DNA from: Mixophyes australis
Lineage: Eukaryota; Chordata; Amphibia; Anura; Limnodynastidae
DNA: 64,000 nt
Assembly: GCA_036250195.1 (NCBI GenBank)
Contig: JAVHZZ010000002.1
Location: forward strand, 276,050,460-276,114,459
Direction: 5' to 3'
This document shows positions 55,909 to 64,000 of this stretch, piece by piece; position 1 is the stretch's first letter; every line of letters starts with the position of its first letter. A model generated the notes under the pieces. It made no database searches. It was not told the DNA's origin and saw nothing but the letters and a program-made list of their open reading frames with translations. The position numbers were made by a program, and so were the translations under genes.

Positions 55909-58903
55909 CTACTGAGGAAAGATGTCGTCCTCATCCTCAACCTCTGATTCCTCTCCCCCTACAGTGTGTACTTCCTCCTCCTCATACATCATGAATTCGT
56001 CCCTGCTGGACTCCACAACCACAGGTCCCTCTGTACTATCTGGAGGGCAGTGCTGTACTTCATTGAGGAATTGATTATTCATTTTTATAAACATCATTTT
56101 TTCAACGTTGTGAGGAAGCAACCTCCTTCGTCGCTCACTGACCAGGTTCCCCGCTGCACTAAAAACTCTTTCCGAGTACACACTGGAGGGGGGACAACTC
56201 AGGTAAAATAGAGCCAGTTTGTACAGGGGCTTCCAAACTGCCTTTTTTTCCTGCCAGTAACAATATGGACTGTCTGACATGTCTATTTGGATGGTGTCAG
56301 CAAAATAATCCTCCACCATTTTTTCAATTGTGACAGCATCCAATGCAGCAACAGTAGACATGTCTGCAATGGTTGGCAGGTCCTTCAGTCCGGACCAGAT
56401 GTTATCAGCATCCCCGCCAGCGGGTCTTTTAGGAAAACTGAGCTTTTTCCTCGCAGCCATAGATGTGGAAGAAAATGAGGGTGGAGCTGTTGGCATGTCA
56501 CGGTCCTCTTCAGAGGACAATATCCTGACCAGCAGGTGTTTGCACCGCTGTAGACTTGTGTCCGCTGGAAACAGAGACACAACATACGCTTTAAACCGAG
56601 GATCGAGCACGGTGGTCAGAATGTATTCCTCTGACTTTAAGTGACCACCCTCGGATCCTGGCAAAGCGTACGAAGGGCTACATCCACAAGAGCTACATGC
56701 TTGGTGTAATCGCAATGGTTTACCAGCTCCTCCCTCACTTTCTCCAGCTGCTTCTGCAACAGCCTGATCAGGGGAATGACCTGACTCAAGCTGGCAGTGT
56801 CGGAACTGACTTCTCGTGTGGCAAGTTCAAACGGCTGGAGAACCTTGCACAACACGGAAATCAGTCTCCACTGCGCTTGACTCAGGCGCATCCCCACTCC
56901 CCACTCCTTTGCCTATGTCGTAGGTGGCTGTGTAGGCCTGAATGGCCTTTTGCTGCTCCTCCATCCTCTGCAGCATATAGAGGGTGGACTTCCAGCGCGT
57001 CACAACCTCTTGTTTGAGGTGATGGCACGGCAGGTTCATGGTTTTTTGATGTGCCTCTAGTCTGCGGTAGGCACTGGCTGAATGCCGAAAGTGTCCAGCA
57101 ATTTTGCGTGCCACCGCAAGCATCTCCTGCACACCCCTGTCACTCTTGAGGTAATGTTGCACCACCAAATTAATGGTGTGGGCAAAACATGGGACGTGCT
57201 GGAAATTGCCCATATTTAATGCCCGCACAATGTTACTGGCATTGTCTGACACCACAAATCCCCATGAGAGTCTAAGTGGGGTAAGCCACTGGGAGACAAT
57301 TTTACTCAGTTTCTCTAATATGTTGTCAGCGTTGTGCCTCTTATTAAAGCCTGTAATACACAATGTTGCCTGCCTTTGCACAAGCAGCCGTTTTGTAGAT
57401 GCTGCTACTGATGCAGCTGTTGCTGTTGCTGCGGAAGGGGATGCATCTACCCAGTGGGCTGTCACAGTTATATAGTCCTTCATTTGCCCAGAACCACTTG
57501 TCCACATGTCCGTGGTTAAGTGGACAGTGGGTACAACTGCATTTTTCAGAGCACTGAGGACACTTGATCGTACTTCTCTGTACATTCTTGGTATCGCCTG
57601 CCTAGTGAAGTGGAATCTCGATGGGATTTGGTACCGGGGACACAATACCTCTATCAACCCTCTAAATCCCACTCCACTGATGGCGGACACCGGGCGCACG
57701 TCTAACACCAACATAGCAGTTACAGCCGCAGTTATACGCTTTGCAATAGGGTGACTACTATCGTATTTTGTGGTCATGGCAAACGACTGTTGGACGGTCA
57801 ATTGTTTTGTGAAAGACTTAGCGGTCTTACGACTTCCCCTCTGGGAAGATGACCGACTAACAGCAGCAACAGCAGCAGTGGCGGTAGTAGGCGTACCGCT
57901 GCAGGATTCCTCGGATGAATCCCGTATTGAAGAGGACTCAGTCTGGCCGCTGACTTGGGCTGCAGGACTGAATCTGATGGAGATCGTGGAGGAAGTTGAC
58001 GAGGAGGGTGTTGCTGGTGTGTATCCAACTGGACCACGGGGTTTAGGTGTCCCTGTACCGATGACGGTCCTAGCCCCAGTTCCTGAACTAACCACTGAAC
58101 TATGAAGGTTATTCAGGTGACGTATAAGGGAGGATGTCCCTAGGTGGGCAAGATCCTTACCCCTGCTTATTTGAGCTTTACATAAGCTACATATGGCCAT
58201 ACATTGGTTGTCCGGATTTGGATAAAAATAACTCCAGACCAAATAGGTGCATTTTTTGGTCTTCTGACCAGGCATGACGATGGGCTTTTTCATCCCATGG
58301 ACATCAGCTGTTTCCCCCCTGGTGCCTCATTTACAATAACCACATCACCATCCTCATCATCAAGTTCCTCCACAGCGCCAGCTACATCAATAGCCTCCTC
58401 CCGAGCCACCTCTTCCCGTACAGTGATGGGAAGGTCAGGCTTGACAACCACCAACACCCTTGGACTCGCCTTGGGGATTTGTGATAATTTCTCTTTAGAA
58501 GGCAGAGTTGTTTCCTGTTTTGTTGCTGACAGCATAACTCTCTTCAATTTTTTGTAGGGGGGGGAGGAGGAGGAGGGCTAAGATCCTTGAGTGAAGCTGA
58601 ACCACTAGTCATGAACACGGGCCAGGGCCTAAGCCGTTCCTTGCCACTCCGTGTCGTAAATGGCATATTGGCAACTTTACGTTTCTCCGCAGATGATTTT
58701 AAGTTTCTCTTTTTGCTACTTTTATTTAAGTTGGGCTTTTTGGATTTTACATGCCCTGTACTAGGAGATTGGGCATCGGGCTTGTAAGACGACGTTGATG
58801 GCATTTCATCGTCTATGTCATGACTAGTGGCAGCAGCTTCAGCATTAGGAGGAAGTGGGTCTTGATCTTTCCCTACTTTATCCTCCACATTTTTGGTCTC
58901 CAT
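55909..58903 (-). pseudogene. hAT transposase, copy D (near-complete, frameshifted)
   Basis: ATG at 58903 by alignment with copy B (METKNVEDKVGK). The longest intact part is 56827-58293, with the BED finger (YFYPNPDNQC, CSLC, HLNNLH), the first catalytic region TTDMWTSGSG, GFVVSDNASNIV and PCFAHTINLVV. The C-terminal part has the SSVYSERVFSAAGNL and RRRRLLPHNVEKM dimerisation region and an acidic end DEDDIFPQ with stop 55909-55911. Breaks: out-of-frame C8 run (58557-58564), frameshift near 58300, 7-base tandem duplication near 56895, 4-base deletion near 56641. No nonsense codon interrupts these segments, so D looks younger than B, as the nesting requires. Confidence 0.94.
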
Positions 58904-58919
58904 TATATGTAGCACAAGA

Positions 58920-59600
58920 TACTGCAGAATGTGTGAACTTGGTAATATTGCAGTACCAATGGACTTATACTGCTGGATTGGTTTGCAAATTTTGTTATAA
59001 TTACTTTTTTTTTTAAAAAAAATAAAAAAATTGTATTTTTTTTTATAAGTTTTTTTTTATTTTTTAAAAACTTGGGAATAATGGGGAAATAACTATGCCC
59101 TTAGAAGCACAGAGCACAGGACACAGCACCACTGGACTGAACAGGACACAGCACAGGACCCAGCAGCACCACTGAACTCAGAAGGACAGAGCACAGGACA
59201 CAGCACCAATGGACTGATACTGCAGAATGTGTGAACTTTGTAATATTGCAGTACCACTGTACTTTTACTGCTGAATGTGTGAACTTGGTAATATTGCAGT
59301 ACCAATGGACTTATACTGCAGGATTGGTTTTGCAAATTTTGTTGTAATTAATTTATTTTTTAATTATTTTTTTTTATAACTTTTTTTAATTTTTTGGAAA
59401 ATGGGGAATAATGGGGAAATAACTATGCCCTTATAAGGACAGAGCACAGGACACAGCACCACTGGACTGAACAGGACACAGCACAGGACCCAGCAGCACC
59501 ACTGAACTCAAAATTGACAGAGCACAGCACACAGCACCACTGGGCTGATACTGCAGAACACAGCACAGCACAGCACAGCACAGAACTAAACAGCACAGCA
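58920..59600 (-). repeat. duplicated leader block and 37-bp-type array, hAT copy D
   Basis: A block of about 300 bases is present twice (58920-59210 and 59215-59510): 'gtgtgaacttggtaatattg', 'cagtaccaatggacttatac', a T-rich tract, 'aataatggggaaataactatgc', then 'acagagcacaggacacagca' repeats. This takes the place of the long 50-bp array of B and C. Confidence 0.85.
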
Positions 59601-59862
59601 CGAGATCTACCAGGACAGAGGACCACCTAACACACCCTCCCTCTACCCTGATCAATGCCCGAGTGAAGATGGCGACGACTAGCGGGGAATTTATAGGATC
59701 CGAGTATCGCGAGATCCGACAGCGGGATTATGACTCCGAGCCTCGGTTTCAGATTTTCTTTTGGCGCCAATACCCGGATCTGTCTCGGATCCGGCTCGGA
59801 TCGGAAACGTTTGGATGGGCTCGGATTCACGAAATCCGAGTGCGCTCATCTCTAGTTTGTAC

Positions 59863-60480
59863 AGGGAGAGATGAATTGCTTTTTTGGTGTAGGGGCCCAA
59901 ACAAACTAATCATTTCAGCCACAGTAGTTTGGTAGGCCCAGGCGCTGAAATGATTGGTTTGTTAAAGTGTGCATGTCCTATTTCAACAACATAAGGGTGG
60001 GTGGGAGGGCCCAAGGACAATTCCATCTTGCACCTTTTTTTTTCTTTGCCAGCTCGTTTTGTGGGGGTCCAAACAAACCAATCATTTCAGCCACAGTTTT
60101 TTAGGCCCTGTCGCTGAAATGATTGGTTTGTTAAAGTGGGCATGTCCTATTTCAACAACATCAGGGTCGGTGGGAGGGCCCAAGGACAATTCCAGCTTGC
60201 ACCTGTTTTTTGGCCATCATGTGCTCTTTGGGGCCTAGTTTTTCAAACTGCCATCCTGTCTGCCACTGCAGTGCCACTCCTAGATGGGCCACGTGTTTGT
60301 GCCGCCCACTTGTGTCGCTTAGCTTAGACATCAAGCTACCTCGGTGCAACCTTTTGGACTAAAAACAATATTGTGAGGTGTGAGGTGTTCAGAATAGACT
60401 GGAAATGAGTGTAAATGAATGTTATTGAGGTTAATAATAGTGTAGGAGTGAAAAAAACCCAAAAATATGGATTTTAGCAC
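59863..60480 (+). repeat. 3' subterminal modules of hAT copy B
   Basis: Two modules with 'aacaaactaatcatttcagc', 'aaatgattggtttgttaaag' and 'cccaaggacaattcc' (59880-60060 and 60065-60240), then 'ggggcctagtttttcaaac' and 'tattgaggttaataatag' as in copy C 13515-13730. Confidence 0.85.
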
Positions 60481-60486
60481 TTTTTA

Positions 60487-60968
60487 TGCTTTTTTATTAT
60501 TATTATTAGTAGTAGTATTTATTTATAGGGCGCCACTAGGTATCCGTAGCGTCGTACATGGACAGACAGAAACACGGTACAGGGTGAGACAGCACGGAAC
60601 AGTTAACAAAAAGCACAGTAACTCGGAAGCTCAAAGTACAGCTTGATGAAAGGTGAGAGGCCCCGGGGGTAGAGAGAGGGGTAGAAGGGCCTCACGGAAG
60701 AGACAAGGAGCCGGAGAGCAGAGTTAAGGTGGTGGAGAACAGGAGGAGAGGAGGCCCTGCTCAAAGGAGCGTACAATCTAAGGGGAGGGTAGGACGGACA
60801 GAAACGCAAGGGTAGGAGGAGGAAAGGGGGAGAGCGGAGGCAAGGACGGAGAGGTGGGAGAGGAGAGCGACGAGGAGGGAGGTAGGTGGCAGACTGGAAG
60901 GAGGGCAGTTAAGTGGGGGACTGGAAGGCTATAAGGAAGAGGTGGGTTTTTAAGGCCCGTTTGAAGCT
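60487..60968 (-). mobile_element. L2/CR1-type LINE 3' end inserted in copy B
   Basis: Begins with (TTA)n/(TAG)n at 60487 and 'atagggcgccactaggtatcc' (complement of the LINE tail), and ends near 60965 with 'aaggcccgtttgaagc', whose complement encodes SFKRALK. It splits the poly-T/poly-A region of the copy B 3' end, which continues at 60969. Same family type as 9015-9403. Confidence 0.75.
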
Positions 60969-61098
60969 TTAAAAAAAAAATCAGAACCCAAAATCAGAAC
61001 CAAAACCTTTCGTGGGGTGTTTTGGCAAAACAAATCAGAACCCAAAACCTCAAGCTATTCAGAACCCAAAACCCCCAAAAAGTGGCCGGTGAACACCC

Positions 61099-61101
<3 letters not shown>

Positions 61102-61140
<39 letters not shown>
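61102..61140. repeat. (TA)n microsatellite
   Basis: Separates hAT copy B from the Penelope-like element and supplies the ATATATAT duplication of B. Confidence 0.95.
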
Positions 61141-61147
<7 letters not shown>

Positions 61148-61923
61148 AAATACGTAATAAACACTGGCGCTCACAACAGTGATGTATGAAGTAAATAAAT
61201 AGTCCACAAAAACACCTCTTCCACATACGGAGGCAGCCTTCCTTGTAATTGGTAGGTAAGTCCAGAATTGTATAAAGTCAAATAAGGATACGGCGCACAA
61301 TGGTGTGTTACTAAGGAAATTAACCCAAGTTCAGTGGGGAAGTAATAATAAAACAACAGTTCAATGTTCCACGCTTGCTGGACGGTCCTCTAGGACCACG
61401 GGTATAAGTCCAGTGTTGCATATATAAAAATGACAGAATATTAAAAACATAGGATTAGTAGGAGCAGTGTGTTAGTGATAGCCCATCACCATAGTGTTAC
61501 ACACACCCAAGGAATTATATCGCTTATCTGTATAATTAATCCAGAGACTGGAACATAGCTTAATCACCACTTCTCTTTCAATAGTATGTGGTCAGCATTC
61601 TCAGCATCTGCAAGTCTGTACTCCAGTCATATAACATCAGCATACTGCAAACACCATATCTTTCTTCCACTCAGTGGATAAGAAAAAGAAGATAATACAC
61701 TATATGGTGTAGTATTTCAAAAGTAACAGTATTTAATCAGAGTTAACATATAAAATGCACACTCACACAGAGTAATAAAAATACAAGCTTATCTGAAATT
61801 CAGGTATCAGATATACCATGTCCTTAGGTACAACAGGAACCTCCCACAGTCTTCCGCACAGGATTAACTGATGGTTTGGAGATCCAATATACACAGGAAT
61901 GATTAGAACAGAGCCTCTACGCG

Positions 61924-61949
61924 TTTCGTCCTCAACAAGACTTCCTCAG
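61924..61949 (-). ncRNA. hammerhead ribozyme motif (core) of the Penelope-like element
   Basis: On the minus strand: stem I CCTC, CTGAGGA core, stem II GTCT/GGAC with loop TGTTGA, GAAA, then palindromic ACGCGT, GTA and GAGG (which pairs with CCTC). All core positions match the hammerhead consensus. The short palindromic stem III is what is described for Penelope-like hammerheads that work as dimers. Lies about 820 bases after the ORF stop. Confidence 0.72.
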
Positions 61950-62204
61950 GAGGTGATAAGTGTGGTCTAAACCAGGGATGTATTTATACTGATGCGCATC
62001 GCCATTTTGCGCATGCGCATTGCGCTGGACGGACTGCGCATGCGTGATTCATTGGTTTTACTGCGCATGCGCGACTACGGTACTGGCGTGATTTTCTGAT
62101 CACAGGCAGTTCTCTGTTCAATTGTTAATGGTGGAATATGAGGGATATTGTGGGATGTGGGGAATACAGTGACTCACAATAGTTATAGTGGTTAAACTCA
62201 AGAT

Positions 62205-62400
62205 ATAGCGGTGGCCATCTTGGTAAAGGAGTTTCAATGGATCAGCCTGATAAGATATAGCAGTGGCCATCTTGGTAAAGGAGTTTCAATGGATCAGCCT
62301 GATTGTCGGCCATTTTGGTGCAGGTGATATAATAGAATATGGCGGTGGCCATCTTGGTAAGGGAGAAATAAATACATGGCTCCAGAAATCGGCCATCTTA
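62205..62400. repeat. 'ggccatcttggtaaagga' direct repeats in the Penelope 3' region
   Basis: 'gtggccatcttggtaaagga' plus 'gtttcaatggatcagcctga' occurs twice in tandem (about 51-base spacing), with degenerate copies at 62305 and 62345. Confidence 0.8.
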
Positions 62401-62767
62401 GTAAAGTGCTAGAGTGCTAATAGTGCTAATGCTTAGGAAATAGTGATAAATAACCGGGATCTGTAGATCCAATATAAGTGAACATACTTTCAAGTATAAA
62501 CATATAAATATACAGTACATATAGATAAGTAATAATGTCCTTAACAGTTACAATTATACAGTATAGTTTAAAATACATACCAGGGAGGGCTCATGTATGT
62601 ATTACATATATAAAATATACCATTACAAGATATTACAAAATATTAGCTTAAAACAATACGTAGCAATGGGGGATCACTCGGGTGAGTTATTCTATAGTAC
62701 TAATAGAATAAAAATCATAAAAGTCATATAAAAGACATATAAAAGATATATAAAAGACATGTAAAAG

Positions 62768-64000
62768 TCATAGAAAAGTTGCAATCTCATAGCCTTCATT
62801 AAAACCAGCGGGGGCCAAGGTGTCTAATTGAAATATCCAGAACATCTCACGTCTGGATAACTTTGTCTGGATATCGCCCCCTCTTGGACCTAATTGAACA
62901 TTTTCGATTCCTTTGAATGTAAGGGAACTAGGGTCTGAATTATGTGTGCTAATGAAGTGTTTAGATACTGAATGTGATTCTATTCGGTTTTTTATGTTGC
63001 GGACATGTTCTTGTATCCGCAATTTCAATGGTCTCTTAGTTTTGCCCACATACTTCAATCCACATGAGCATTCTAAAAGATAAATCACGGATGATGTTTG
63101 GCAATTCATGAATTGTTTAATGTCATATTTCATACTATTGTCATGATTATAAAATATTTTCTTGTCTGGATGTGCATATTTGCACATATTGCAGTGATTA
63201 CATTTGTTGGATCCCTTGATTTCCAGGAATGTTTTTCTAGAGTTCAAAGTACCTTCTGGTATCATGCTGGGGGCTAAAGCGTCTTTAAGGTTTCTACTCT
63301 TGCGAAAGACAATATCAGGTCTGGTGGGTAGGATATTAGCTAGAATGGGGTCCATTCTCAGTACTTCCCAGTGTTTAGTTATCGTTGACCTAATCCTACG
63401 TTAACTTGCACTATAGTTGGTGATGAACAGAACATATCCAGTTTTTGGTTCTTTGTTTCTATACTGCATTAATTCATTCCTATTGGTTTCCTCTGTTTTT
63501 TTCAGAGCCTTTAGTAATAATTGTTCAGGATATCCTCTATCTTGAAAGCGTTGTGCATATATGGAAAGTTGGGTTTTGCATTGTGACTCGTTGCTACAAT
63601 TTCGCTTGATTCTCGAGAATTGTGAAAAGGGGATGTTTGTTTTCCATCTATTGACATGGCTACTTTTAAAATGTAGATAGCTGTTAGTATCAACAGTCTT
63701 GATGAAGTTTTGAGTTTCAACTTTGTTGTCTGAGCCCATCAAGACTAAATCTAAAAATTCAATGTTGTTTTTGTTGCGATTTGCAGTGAATCTAAGATTG
63801 TAGTCATTATTTCCAATATATGTTAAAAATGAATCAATAGAATCATCATCTCCCTCCCAGACCAATAGAATGTCATCTATATATCTCTTATAAAATTTAA
63901 TATGCTTCGAAAAGGGGTTAGGATTGTAAATATGTATCTTCTCCCAACTTCCCATAAAAAGATTTGTGAAACTCGGCGCAAAAATTGTCCCCATCGCGGT
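62768..64000 (-). pseudogene. Penelope-like RT and GIY-YIG endonuclease, one in-frame stop, partial
   Basis: Runs off the window end. The RT part has MGTIFAPSFTNLFMG (B motif region) and KRYIDDILLVW (catalytic YIDD at 63872-63883). A single TAA at 63401-63403 interrupts it; the same frame continues (ITKHWEVLRMDPILANILPT) to the GIY-YIG part: SSVIYLLECSCGLKYVGKT at about 63039-63095, then RIQEH. It also has the CNHCNMC linker finger before GIY-YIG. Stop at 62768-62770. Only one nonsense change (likely CAA to TAA) breaks the visible protein. Confidence 0.9.

Larger units (their letters stand above)
52601..59854 (-). mobile_element. hAT DNA transposon, copy D (inserted in B)
   Basis: The 3' tip TAGGGATGTGCACCGG is at 52601 and the complement of the 5' tip CATCTCTA ends at 59854. 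Perfect 8-bp TSD GTTTGTAC at 52593-52600 and 59855-59862; removing D and one TSD rejoins copy B sequence. Length 7254 bases. Layout from its 5' end (right to left): 5' tip, 37-bp-type array, duplicated leader block, transposase, one subterminal module, 78-bp array, 3' tip. Its transposase has frameshifts but fewer stops than B. Confidence 0.95.
46154..61101 (+). mobile_element. hAT DNA transposon, copy B (host of copy D)
   Basis: Starts TAGAGATG and ends CACCCCTA. Flanks are ATATATAT on both sides (46146-46153, 61102-61109), a TSD inside a (TA)n tract, so less decisive than in A or D. A 13-bp subterminal hairpin has arms at 46192-46204 and 46223-46235. Then come the 37-bp array, a 50-bp array (about 56 units) and the transposase. 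Near the transposase end it is interrupted by copy D (52601-59854). B resumes at 59863 with two subterminal modules, an L2/CR1 tail insertion (60487-60968) and the 3' tip. Without D it would be about 7.7 kb. Confidence 0.9.
61141..64000 (-). mobile_element. Penelope-like element (3' part)
   Basis: Minus-strand retroelement with a reverse transcriptase and C-terminal GIY-YIG endonuclease (62768-64000), then about 1.6 kb of 3' sequence containing a hammerhead motif (61924-61949). The 3' tip 'aacactggcgctcacaac' directly follows (TA)n. The 5' part lies beyond the window. Insertion is by target-primed reverse transcription using the GIY-YIG nuclease. Confidence 0.9.

Overview
This is non-coding, repeat-dominated DNA from a large vertebrate genome, most likely an amphibian (frog). 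It has AT-rich single-copy DNA, (TA)n tracts, Tx1-clade LINEs, Penelope-like elements with hammerhead motifs, BED-finger hAT transposons, L2/CR1-type LINE tails, a tRNA-headed SINE and palindromic MITEs. I see no host protein-coding gene and no bacterial-type feature. The organism call is an inference from this mix.

Layout. 1-1303: degenerate minisatellite and unassigned DNA. 1312-6269: hAT copy A, complete, with an 8-bp target-site duplication (TSD) GTCTGAAG and a decayed transposase. 8642-11410: a MITE, an L2/CR1 tail, a deleted hAT copy E, a CT-rich minisatellite and a palindromic element. 13341-25213: hAT copy C (minus strand), carrying a head-to-head pair of Ty3/gypsy fragments (15021-16704) and an apparently intact Tx1-clade LINE with three long ORFs (17510-24840). 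25391-38260: a non-autonomous DNA transposon, a ZMYM1-like hAT fossil, LTR-like and L1-like fragments, two MITEs and a decayed Ty3/gypsy pol (minus). 38817-41775: (TA)n tracts mixed with a Helitron-like element, a hAT end, a Penelope 3' region and a palindrome with hammerhead-like cores. 43975-45690: minisatellite, SINE and a hAT-like element. 46154-61101: hAT copy B (plus), interrupted by copy D (minus, 52601-59854) with a perfect TSD GTTTGTAC. B carries about 56 copies of a 50-bp repeat and D carries a 78-bp repeat with a 237-bp higher-order period. 61141-64000: a Penelope-like element (minus) with reverse transcriptase and GIY-YIG endonuclease, running off the window.

Four related hAT copies (A, B, C, D) share one plan: 5' end TAGAGATG with a subterminal hairpin, a tandem array in the leader, a BED-finger/DDE/dimerisation transposase, and a 3' end rich in short AACC- or AAACC-type motifs. 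The array differs between copies. Nesting gives relative ages: D is younger than B; the LINE and the gypsy pair are younger than C. The only apparently intact coding set is the Tx1-clade LINE. The Penelope frame has one nonsense codon in the visible part, and every hAT transposase is broken.
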